NCBI RefSeq assembly: GCF_037055355.1
Contig: NZ_CP146350.1
Location: 1,325,001-1,389,000 of the forward strand
Direction of reading: 5' to 3'
Length of the DNA: 64,000 nucleotides
Origin: Streptomyces sp. DG1A-41
Lineage (GTDB): Bacteria; Actinomycetota; Actinomycetes; Streptomycetales; Streptomycetaceae
Part shown: positions 21,263 through 30,800 of the stretch, one piece after another
Position numbering within the stretch: position 1 is the stretch's first letter
Layout: every line of letters starts with the position of its first letter
Translations under genes and position numbers: made by a program
Notes under the pieces: generated by a model
The model's database searches: none
The model's input: the letters and a program-made list of their open reading frames with translations, nothing else
What the model was told of the DNA's origin: nothing

Positions 21263-24200
21263 CGACCGTCCCCCTCTGTCGTTCCTTGTCGTGCTGTGCC
21301 GCTGTGGGCGGCATCGCCTGCTGCGTTCTCTTCGCGACCGCGCTGCCAGCCACGCTGGAGCGAGGCCATACGGCTGCGTACTTCATCGGCGTCGCGTTCG
21401 ACGGGCTCGGCTCTGTCCTCGGTACGCGGCCCGGCCCCTCGCTTCAGCTGCGGAGCCAGGTTGGCCTGGCGGACGCGCCGGGGTAGCGGCGCGGTGCCGG
21501 AGCGAGGCTCGTTCGGTGCGGAGCCGGGGGCCTGTCCCCGTCGCGCGGAGCCGGGAGCCGAACCGGTCTCCTGGGGCGTGGCGCCGGAGCCAGTGACCTG
21601 GCGTGCGGGGCCCCCGGTGGTCTCCGGCCAGGCGCCGGAGCGACGGTCGGGGCCTTCCGAGCCGCTCGATGCGATCTCCGCGCGGCGCGTCCGCGTGGGC
21701 AGAGTGGGCGGCTGCGACCCGGCACCGGACGAGGCCGGTGATTCGGTGCGGTCGTCGTTCCGGCCGGTCGCGCCGATGCTCCGGCGACCGGACTCCGCAC
21801 CGCGACGGCGGGCCGGCAGCGGCGGCGGTGCGTCCGGCTGGGCTTCGCTTCCCCGGCTGCCGGTCGAGGAGCCCTCCGTGCGACGGCGGACCGGAAACTC
21901 GGACGCGGGCTCCGGCCCGGACCGGCCCGTGGCCCCGCCGCTCACGGAGTCGGCACCCCGTCGACGCGACGGGAGCGGGGAGGTGCCGCCCGATTCCGCT
22001 CGGCCGCTGCCCGTGGGGGTCTCCTCATCCGTCTTGCCCCGCCGTGGGCGCTGCTCGGTGACCGGGCGCCCGTGCGAGCTGACCAGCTTCGGGGTGTGGC
22101 GGCGCGGCAGCTGGACCGGGGCGCTCGGGTCGTCGGTGTCGGTCCGGTCGTGTGCGCTGCGGGCGTCGGTGGCCTGGTGCGGATCGGCGCGGCGGCCGGC
22201 TGTCTCGTCCTGGGCGCGGGTGAGGGAGGGGCGGGGGCGGAACAGGCCGCCGTGTTCGCTGTCCTCGTCCTCGAGAGCGCCGGGAAAGTCGCCGATGGCG
22301 TCCAGGCCGACGGGGGCCTCCAGCTCCACCGGTCCGTCCAGGAGGGAGGCCGGCAGGCCGGGCCGTTGCACGGCCCCCTGGGACAGCGCGGCGCGGCGAC
22401 TGTCCTGCGGCTCGCTCTCCTTGGCCAGCTGGGGGCGGTCGAGCCGGAACCCTATGCCGTTCGTGTCCGGGACGTCGTCCGTCAGCAGAGCGTCCGGTAT
22501 GAAGACGACGGCGGTCGTGCCGCCGTACGGGGAGGGCTGCAAGGAGACGCGGACGTTCTGTCGCTGGGCGAGACGGCTGACCACGAACAGTCCGAGCCGG
22601 TCGGTGTCGGACAGCTCGAACTCCGGGGTCTCGGCGAGCCGGAGGTTGGCGTCCAGGAGCGCTTCGGCGGCCATGCCGAGGCCACGGTCGTGGATCTCCA
22701 GGGTGAAGCCGTTGGCGACCCGCTCGCCCAGGACCTGGACGGCGGTGTGCGGCGGGGAGAAGACCGTGGCGTTCTCCAGGAGTTCCGCCACGAGATGCGT
22801 GATGTCGGCGACGGCCGGACCGGTGACGGCGATACGCGGAAGGCGGCGGACCTCGATGCGCTCGTAGTCCTCGACCTCGGCGACGGCGGCGCGTACGACG
22901 TCCATGAGCTGGACGGGCTTGCGCCACTGACGGGAGGGCGCGGCGCCTGAGAGGATCACGAGGCCTTCGGCGTGCCAGGCGCATGCGGGTGGTCAGGTGA
23001 TCGAGACGGAACAGGTCGGCGAGTTCCTCGGTGTCCTCGGTCCGGCGCTCCATGGAGTCGAGCAGGGTGAGCTGCTTGTGGAGGAGGACCTGGCTGCGGC
23101 GCGCGAGGTTGACGAAGACCTCGGAGACGCCGGCGCGCAACTCGGCCTGCTTGACTGCGGCTTCGACGGCGGCGCGCTGGAGTGTGTTGAGGGCTTGGCC
23201 GACCTCGCCGATCTCGTTCTTGTCGTACTCCAGGCGCGGGACCTCGGTCTCCACGTCGACCTGCTCGCCCGCCGACAACCGGCGCATCACGCTGGGCAGT
23301 CGCACCCCGGAGGCCTCGTGGGCCTCCAGGCGCAGCTGCCGCAGATCACGGATGAGGGTGCGGCCGACGCGCACGGACAGGAAGAGGGAGATCAGGAGAG
23401 CGAGCAGACCGAGTACGCCGGCGATGACCGCCTTGGCGATGACACCCATGGCCACCGGTTCGACGCGGTTCTGGTAGCGGTCGTTGGCCTGGTCGTTGAG
23501 CGTGCCGAGTTCGTCGAGCACGTTGCCGGCGGCGCTGTCCCAGCTCTTGGCGGTGACGCCGCGCGGTGTTCCGTCCGTGGAGGACACGGCCGCTTCCTCG
23601 GCCACGCGCAGCGGAGCGGTGGAGGCGTTCTTCCAGAAGCTCTCGTAGCGGTCGCGTTCCGAGACGGGCAGCAGCGGGAGGCTGGTGTCGTACATCAGGG
23701 TGCGCTGAGCCACGAGGTCGGAGATGTCACGCTCTTCGGAGTGGGAGATCCTGCCGACGATCAGGGCGGAGCCGAAGAGGGCGTCCTCACGGGAGAGCAG
23801 TTCGCGGGCGCGGGCGAGATTGACCAGCGCACGGTACTGCTTGTCCAGTTCCACGTTGTCGACGACGTGGAGGTTGGCGAGCAGGACGTAACACGGGTCG
23901 ACCAGCCGGTTGTAGAGGTCGAGGGCCTGGGAGCGGTTGACGGTGCCGTCCTCGACACTGCGGCGCAGCGACTCGATGCCTTCGAAGGCGTCCAGGACCG
24001 TGGTCAGCCGCTCGTCGGTGTCCGCCCCCATCGCGTCGCGCACGTCCGGATTCCGGGCGTTCTCGCGGATGCTTCCGACGGCCTCGTCGGTGGCGGTCCG
24101 GCTGCGCCGGAGCGCGGAGAGCCCGTCGGAGGCACGGGGGTCGGCGAGGTAGACAAGGGTCTGACGGCGTTCCTCCTGGAGGACACGGACGGTGTCCTCG

Positions 24201-24364
24201 ATGGGATAGCCGATCTTCTCCACCACGGACGACACGTTGAACAGATCGCCCGCCTCACGTCCCGTCAACACCGTGGCGAAGGCCCAGATCGCGGTCAGGG
24301 ACACCAGCGGCACGAGAAGCAGCGCCACGATCTTCCGGCGGATGGACTTCCCGCGAAAGCGCAT
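21259..24364 (-). pseudogene. Conservon sensor kinase-like protein (CvnA), frameshifted
   Basis: Membrane sensor of about 1,030 residues in the restored frame. A short N-terminal tail precedes a membrane helix (IVALLLVPLVSLTAIWAFATV). An extracellular nitrate/nitrite-sensing-like NIT domain follows (~40-310), then a second helix (AVIAGVLGLLALLISLFLSV) and a HAMP region. After LDHLTTRMR the frame shifts; a surplus base lies near 22977 (CTGGCAC where CGGCAC is expected). The second frame resumes with HAEGLVILSG and contains the HATPase domain (ELLENATVFSPPHT, DRGLGM, GLFVVSRLAQR) and a long Pro/Arg-rich tail. The classical phospho-accepting His box is not apparent, as usual for CvnA. GGGGGAGG precedes the ATG. 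The gene is either disrupted or misassembled. Confidence 0.8.
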
Positions 24365-24780
24365 GGCCTCCCCCAGCTCGGGCCCCCGGCCAGCCGGGGG
24401 TACACATGTGCGTCAACAAACGGCGCGAGCCTACTACCGACGCCCAGGGAACTCGAAGACAGGTCCGGAAGCTGAACTTCCGCGCCAGCCACGAGGCATG
24501 TGGAGTTGTCCGGGCATTGCGGGAGTTGTCTCCCCGAAACCGATGGTGGCCGCGCGGGTCAAGGCCCATGGACCGCATGGGCGGTTGGCTGAAATTTTTC
24601 GGTTTCCGGGAATCTTCGCGACGGGTCGTTCGTCCTTCTCTACGGGAAATGGGGGCGGATCGGCCACAGGAGCCGCATTCCGCACCTGGGCGGCGTAAAG
24701 CAGAGCAAGCCGGGCAGCCACTGGGGAGCACGTGTCTTCGGATGCGAACGAGCAGTCTGCCGGCGGTGGGGAGTGACACG
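24365..24780. other. Divergent control region of the conservon and a membrane-protein gene
   Basis: No gene is seen. Next to the conservon side, the perfect hairpin CCCCCGGC-CA-GCCGGGGG (24383-24400) lies just upstream of the cvnA ribosome site, so it would sit in the mRNA leader. The AT-rich GAAATTTTTCGG near 24591-24602 is the most promoter-like part. I see no clear consensus -35/-10 pair. Confidence 0.45.
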
Positions 24781-25347
24781 GTGATGGGCACGGCGGAGCG
24801 GCGCGGTGCGCCCAGGGCGGGTGGGGTGCAAGTGACGGCGCATCAGGATGCCGAAGCGACTGATCGCGACAATTCGGCTGACGACGCGGAGATCACGGCT
24901 GGAGAGACGAGGGTTCCGGCTCACGAGGTGGGCCGTGACGTGCCCGAGCAGCACTCCTATCGGCCCCTGTGGGTCGAGGAGCCGGCGCGGCGGCGCCGGT
25001 TGCCGGATCCGGTACGGACAGCCGCCGTGCGGTCGGTACTCCTCATCGCAGTGACGCTGCTCCAGGCCATGGTGGCCTTCCTGTGCACGATGGCCGGGTC
25101 GTGGCTGGCGTTCCCCATGGTGATCAGCAGCGTGGTGAGCACGATCGTGGCGGTCTGGGGAGTGCTCGACGTGTGGGTGACGCGGCAGGTCTGGAACCAG
25201 CGCAACGGCGTGGTGTCCGTGCCGAGCAGCACGGCACGGGCCCTGCGACGCGAGCGGCGCCGGGCCCGACGGCAGGCGCGCGCGGCCGAGCGGGCGCAGG
25301 AGCGAATACGCCGACGGGGCGGGGCTGGGCAGTTGTCCCACTCGTAA
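24781..25347 (+). CDS. Small two-helix membrane protein with basic tail
   Basis: A 188-residue conserved Streptomyces protein without an assigned function. The first ~70 residues are polar and acidic. Two hydrophobic helices follow: VRSVLLIAVTLLQAMVAFLC and FPMVISSVVSTIVAVWGVL. The tail is very basic (RRERRRARRQARAAER), typical of a cytoplasmic, nucleic-acid- or lipid-facing end. The GTG at 24781 follows GGGGAG (24768-24773); ATG 24784 is the alternative. It is transcribed divergently from the conservon. Confidence 0.75.
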   Translation: MMGTAERRGAPRAGGVQVTAHQDAEATDRDNSADDAEITAGETRVPAHEVGRDVPEQHSYRPLWVEEPARRRRLPDPVRTAAVRSVLLIAVTLLQAMVAFLCTMAGSWLAFPMVISSVVSTIVAVWGVLDVWVTRQVWNQRNGVVSVPSSTARALRRERRRARRQARAAERAQERIRRRGGAGQLSHS

Positions 25348-25429
25348 GGTGGCGCCGTTGAGGCAGGCGCCCGCGTGGAGGTGATCGCCGGGGCCCGCCA
25401 TGCCCTCGATGAAGGGCCCTGACCGCAAA

Positions 25430-26159
25430 CTCCGGCCCACGAACGCGGCGACCTGCTGCGGCGCGTCGCGGACGCGGAGTTCCTCGCCCGGGGCAAGGGC
25501 CCCTCGCCCGCGCGGAGTCCCTGGACACGGTCAAGCGGCTCGTCGCGAGCGAGTACGACATCGACGACGTCGCGCACGGCTTCCGCTCCTTCGGGCGGCT
25601 GGTGGCGAGCGAGGCCGACCGGGTCCTCGACACCGGCAGGGAGGACGTATACGGCCGGCCGGTGTACGAGCCGGTGGGCGTGTGCGGCCTGATCAGGCCC
25701 TGGAACTATCCGCTCCTCCAGACGGCGTGGGAGTTGCCCCGGCCCTCGGGTCGGCAACACCTTCGTGCTCAAGCCGATGGCGGCCGCCGCGCGGACGGTG
25801 AAGAAGGTGGCCCACGACTCGGCGGCAGGAACCCTGACATCGTCTTCACCGACGCCGACTTCGAGGCCGCCGTCGACATGGCGCTGACCGCCGTGTCCCT
25901 GCACTCCGGAGGTGTGCTCGGCCGGGGCGCGGCTGCTCGTGGAGGACTTGCTGCTCGACTGGTTCGTCGACGAGGTCGTACGACGGGCGCGGGACATCCG
26001 GCTGGGCGGGCCGTTCGACGAGTCGGCCCGGACCGGCCGCTGATCTAGGCCGCGCACCGGGCCAAGGTCGAGGCGTACGTGACGAGGGGTCTGGCGGCGG
26101 GCGCGGTGCTGCGCTGCGGAAGCACATCTGGCGCAACACCCGTTCCACACCCCAGGGTT
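25430..26159 (+). pseudogene. Decayed aldehyde dehydrogenase (betaine-aldehyde dehydrogenase type)
   Basis: Pieces of one aldehyde dehydrogenase occur in order but in different frames. They are RLVASEYDIDDVAHGFRSFG, VGVCGLIRPWNYPLLQTAWE, RNPDIVFTDADFEAAVDMAL, RLLVEDLLLDWFVDEVVRRA-like sequence, and the C-terminal end KHIWRNTRSTPQGWV. The block between the NAD-binding region and RNPDIVF is missing, including the catalytic glutamate region. The catalytic cysteine segment is broken (SGGVLG for SGQVCS). Most of the C-terminal quarter is deleted near 26115. The last piece runs into the start of the permease gene. The BetB/GbsA type is inferred from the WNYPLLQ and WRNTRPTPQGW-like ends. Confidence 0.8.
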
Positions 26160-26214
26160 GGGTTGATTCGACTGATCAAGCCCGCCTGAGTGAACACCCA
26201 TTGAGGAATCAGCC

Positions 26215-27777
26215 ATGAGACCGACCGCGCGGACCACAGAGCAGCATGGCCAGGACGACGCCGAACTCACCGAGTTCGGCTACAGACCCGAACTCAAACG
26301 CACCCTCGGCAGCTTCCACACCTTCGCCGCCGGGATCAGCTACATCTCGATCCTGACCGGCACGTTCCAGCTGTTCTACTTCGGCTACGGCAGCGGCGGC
26401 CCCGCCTACTGGTGGTCGTGGCCGATGGTCTTCGCCGGGCAGTTCATGGTGGCTCTGTGCTTCGCGGAGCTCGCCGCCCGCTATCCCGTCGCTGGCTCCG
26501 TCTACAACTGGTCCAAGAAGATAGGCAACCCGCATCTGGGCTGGCTCGCCGGCTGGATGATGTTGATCGCCTCGATCGTGTCCATATCGGCTGTGGCACT
26601 GGCCTACCAGTTGACGCTGCCGCAGGTCTCGTCGTTCTTCCAGTTCGTGGGCGACGGCACAGGCACGTACGACGTGGCGACCAACGCGGTCATCCTGGCC
26701 GCGGTGTTGATCCTGTTCACCACCCTCGTGAACGCCTTCGGCGTCAAGTTGATGGCCAGGATCAACACGGCGGGCGTGTTCATCGAGTTGATCGCCACTG
26801 TCGTATTGATCGTCCTGTTCGCGGTCCACATCACACGCGGTCCGCAGGTCGTCATGGAGACGCACAGCACCGGCGTGGGGCACGGAACCGGATACCTGGG
26901 GGCCTTCCTGGTGGCCTCGCTGGCCTCGGCATACGTCATGTACGGCTTCGACACCGCCGCCTCGCTCGGAGAAGAGTCCCTGAACCCGACCCGCAACGCG
27001 CCGCGCGCGATCATCCGGGCGATCGTCGCGTCCTTCGTGCTCGGCGGCCTGATCCTGCTGCTCGCGCTGATGAGCGTCTCCAGCCTGAAGGGCGAGAGGT
27101 TGTCCACGGACGGCCTCCAGTACATCGTCCTGGACGTGCTCGGCCCGACGGCCGGCAAGGCGATGCTGTGGTGCGTGCTGATCGCCGTGACGGTGTGCGC
27201 GCTGGCGGTGCACACGGCGGCGGTCCGGCTGGCGTTCGCGATGGCCAGGGACAACAACCTGCCCGCGTCCTCGCGGCTCGCCAAGTGCCATCCGCGCTTC
27301 CAGACACCGGTGCTGCCGACCGTGATCATCGGGATCCTCGCGCTGGCGATCCTGGTGGTCAACATCCGCCAGCCACAGATCTTCACCGTCGTGACCAGCA
27401 TCGGCATCATCATGATCTACCTCGCCTACCTGGGCGTCACGGTGCCGTTGCTGGTCGCCCGGCTGCGCGGCAAGTGGCAGCCCGCGAGTGAGGGCCGGTT
27501 CTCCCTGGGCCGCTGGGGGCTGCCGGTCAACATCGTGGCCGTGCTGTGGGGCACGGCCATGACGCTCAATCTGCTCTGGCCACGGGCCGCCGTCTACAAC
27601 GCCACGGCTCCCTACCACTGGTACCTGCGCTGGGGCGCGGTGCTGTTCGTCGCCGTCATCGCGGGCGGCGGCTTCGCCTACTACTGGTTCGTCCAGCGGC
27701 ACAAGACCGGCGTGCTCGCCGAGCACCGCTCCCACGCCACGGCCACCGCGCCCGTCACCACCCCGGCGGCCGACTGA
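26215..27777 (+). CDS. APC-superfamily amino acid/amine permease
   Basis: A 520-residue secondary transporter with about 12 membrane helices. The first helix region reads SFHTFAAGISYISILTGTFQLF, with a consensus substrate-binding break (GIS). Motifs FAELAARYPVAGSVYNWSKK and DTAASLGEESLNPTRNAPRAI are typical of the APC amino acid/choline/GABA permease branch. GAGGAAT precedes the ATG. An aldehyde dehydrogenase remnant lies upstream and a broken start downstream, so it once belonged to an amine-degradation operon. The substrate (choline, GABA or a polyamine) cannot be settled. The gene itself looks intact. Confidence 0.9.
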   Translation: MRPTARTTEQHGQDDAELTEFGYRPELKRTLGSFHTFAAGISYISILTGTFQLFYFGYGSGGPAYWWSWPMVFAGQFMVALCFAELAARYPVAGSVYNWSKKIGNPHLGWLAGWMMLIASIVSISAVALAYQLTLPQVSSFFQFVGDGTGTYDVATNAVILAAVLILFTTLVNAFGVKLMARINTAGVFIELIATVVLIVLFAVHITRGPQVVMETHSTGVGHGTGYLGAFLVASLASAYVMYGFDTAASLGEESLNPTRNAPRAIIRAIVASFVLGGLILLLALMSVSSLKGERLSTDGLQYIVLDVLGPTAGKAMLWCVLIAVTVCALAVHTAAVRLAFAMARDNNLPASSRLAKCHPRFQTPVLPTVIIGILALAILVVNIRQPQIFTVVTSIGIIMIYLAYLGVTVPLLVARLRGKWQPASEGRFSLGRWGLPVNIVAVLWGTAMTLNLLWPRAAVYNATAPYHWYLRWGAVLFVAVIAGGGFAYYWFVQRHKTGVLAEHRSHATATAPVTTPAAD

Positions 27778-27787
27778 AGGAGGACCC

Positions 27788-27853
27788 ATGTCGGCGAGAA
27801 GTGCGCGCGTCTCCTCCGGGAGGACGCCCGAGCCTAGGACACCGGGCGTTTGA
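27788..27853 (+). pseudogene. Truncated gene start after the permease
   Basis: AGGAGG at 27778-27783 is followed by ATG 27788 and a 21-codon reading frame (MSARSARVSSGRTPEPRTPGV) that stops at 27853. The frame overlaps the end of the condensin-like ATPase gene on the other strand. A strong ribosome site without a gene suggests that the third gene of the permease operon was cut off by a deletion, with a junction around 27830-27840. Confidence 0.45.
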
Positions 27854-30800
27854 ACATCCTGGTAGCCGTGATCTCGCTGTGTACCGCCTCCCCCGCCTGG
27901 GGCTGGTGCGGCAGCCCCGGGCGGAGGTGTTCCTCGACGCTGATGTACTTGAGGCCGGCCCTCAGGTCGGCGTCGTTGCGCATGCGGATGACCAGGGGGA
28001 ACTCGGCGAGCGCGGTCGTGTCGAACAGGCCCGTGGTGTACAGGAGCTGGACGCCCAGGGCGTCCGACACCGCCCGCTGGAGCTCCAGCAGGTACGTGGC
28101 GTTGGCGCGGCCGATGGGGTTGTCGAGGAACAGTGTGCCGGCGTGCCGGTGCTTGTCGCGGCCCCGGTCGTTCGAGCGCAGCGCGGCCATCGTGCAGTAC
28201 AGGGCGATGGCGGCGGTGAGGAGCTGGCCGCCGGAGAAGACGTCGCCCATCTGCCCGACGGGGACGCGCTCGGCGCGCAGCACCGCGTCGGGCTTGAGGA
28301 TCTCGACGGCGACGCCCTTGGGCTTAAGGGCCGCGGCGACGCCCCGCAGCAGCAGGGACATGCCGTCACGCCGCAGGTCGGAGTTCTTCTTGACGGCGGC
28401 GCGGGTCGCCTCGTCGATGACCTCGCCCAGCCGCTCGGTGAGCGTGGCCTGGTCGGGCTCCTCGAAGCGGATGCGGAGGAACTCCTGTCCCGACCACTCG
28501 CCGAGGCCCTCCGGGAGGCGGGAGAGCCGCTGGGCGGAGCGCAGGGTGGCCAGGGCCGACTCGACCAGGCCTCGCAGGCGGTCCACGATCGAGTCGCGGT
28601 TGCGCTCCAGTTGCTCCAGCTCGTCCGTCAGGACCCGGAGCCGGGGCGCGAAGGCGTCGGCCCACTTCTGGGCGTGTTCGGGCAGCGCGGAGGCGGGCAG
28701 TTCGCGGATCTGCTGCCGTGCCGGGGTGCGGACCTGCTCGTAGCGCGTGGAGTTGGCGTGCCGGACGAGGATGTCGCTGGCCTCGCGGACGGCTGCCTCC
28801 GCGGCGGACAGGTCGGCGGCACAGCCGCGTAGGGAGCGGCGGGCCTCGGCGGCCGACTGCCGGGCCTCCTCCGGGCTGCCGGGGTACGGCTCGGTCTCCT
28901 CCTGCTCCTCCTCCGTGGTGTGCTCGCGCAGCAGGTCGCGGAGCATGGCGGCGATCTCGTCGAAGCCGCTCGCCGCGTCCTCGGCGGCGCGGTGGGCGTC
29001 GAGGAGCTCGGCGTGCGCCTCGCGTGCCTGGTTCAGCGCCTCGGTGTGGGAGGCGAGTTCGGCCGTGGCGGTGCGCAGCAGGGCCTGCGCGTGTTCGGCG
29101 TCGCGCGGCTGGAGGTCCTCGGGGAGGTCGGTGTGGGCCTCGCCGTCCTCGGGTGCGTGCCGTTCGGCCTCGCCGCGCAGCCGACCGAGCTGCTCGCTCG
29201 CACTCGACATGCGGGTCTCCAGGAGCTGCACCAGCTCCTCGGCACGGGCTGCGGCGGCCTGGCGGCTGGGTCCGTCGGAGCCGTCGGGGGATTCGAGGAG
29301 CTGCTCGGCGCGCGTACGGACCTTGTTGCTCAGCCGGTCCAGCTCCGCGCGGGCCGCGCTCTCGTCGCTCTCCGCACGGGCCTGCTCGGCCCGCAGATCG
29401 GCACCGACGCCGACCTTCTCGTACAGCTGTGACGCCGCCCGGTAGGCCTCGCGGAGGGCGGGCAGGGAGGCCTTCGGGGTCTCGGCGTCGTCCTCGGGTA
29501 CGTCGTCGGGGGCGCCGGCGATCTCGGAGCGCTCGGCGCGCAGCGCGCGGGCGGTGCGGCGGGCGTCGTCGGCGGCGCGCTGGGCGGCCCGCCGGTCCTC
29601 GTCGGCGGCCCGGGCCCGCTCCAGGCAGGCCTGGGCGCCCGCCTCGGCCTCGGCCGCCTCGTCGGCCAGCTCGCGCAGCTTGACCTGCCAGCCGGCGCGC
29701 TCGCGCAGCCGGAAGGCGAGTCCGGCGAGGGCGTCGGCGGAGCGGCGGGCCTTCTGGGCGGCCTCCTGCCGCTCGTCCCGGACGCGCGCGGCCTCGGCGG
29801 CGGACTCGTCGGCCTCGGCCCGCACCGTGCGCGCCTCGGCCAGTTCGGCTTCCGACTCCTCGGCGAACGCGCGGGTGTCGTGTGCCGCCTGGGCCAGTTC
29901 GGCGAGCCGGCCGGCCGGGCAGCCGGTGCGCCAGGAGGCGAGCCGGGCGGCCAGTTCCCGGTCCTTGCCCAGCCGGGCGGCGAGCGCGCGGATCTCCTCG
30001 TCCCGTTCGCTCGCCCGGGCGCGCAGCGCCTGCCGCTCCTCGTCGGCGGCCTGCTCGTCGTGCATGGCCGGGTTGGGCGGGACGAGGAACACGTCACCGC
30101 TGTCGGTGTCCGGGGCGGGGGTCGGGGCGAGCAGGGCGGCGGCGGTGCCGACGGCCACGGCGGAACGGGGCAGCAGCGCCGCGTCGCCCAGCGCCTCCCG
30201 GGCGCGTGCGTGGGAGTCCGGGTCGGTGATGATCACGCCGTCGACCAGTTCGGGCCGGGCGGCCAGCACGCGCGCGTGGTCGGCCGGGTCGACGGCCTGG
30301 GCGAGATAGCGCCAGCCGGGCAGCGCGGGGATGCCGTGCTCGCCGAGGAACTCGACCGTGGCCAGCACGTCCGGGCCGGGCGGCAGCAGCCCGCCGTCAC
30401 CCAGCGCACCGAGGATGCGGGAGTCGTCGGCAGCGGCCGTACGCAGTTCGAACAGCTGGCGTTCGGCGGCGGTGACGGCGTCGTCGAGCAGTGCGCGCAG
30501 GTCGTCCGCGAAGCGGTCGAGCTCCTCGGGGGTGAGCCCTTGCTCACCGGGGACGGGCCGGGTGGCCGGCTCGCTGTCCGTGCCGTGGCGGGGCTGCGGG
30601 ATGCCCGGGCGGGTTTCGGAGGTCAGGCTGAGCAGTTCCGCCAGCCGCTGCTCCTCCGCCAGCGCCTCGGCGGTGCGGCGCTCGGCCTCGTAGGACCGCT
30701 CGGCCGCCGTGGCCGCGTCCGCCGCGCGTGCCGCGGTCAGTTCCGCGCGGGTCTCGGCGGCGGCGGCCTCGCGCGCGTGCTCGGTGGCCCGGCGGGAGGC

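Noticed and set aside
24406..24780. N-terminal extension of the membrane-protein frame at 24781
   Set aside because: The extension lacks Streptomyces codon structure and covers the divergent promoter region; GGGGAG supports the start at 24781.
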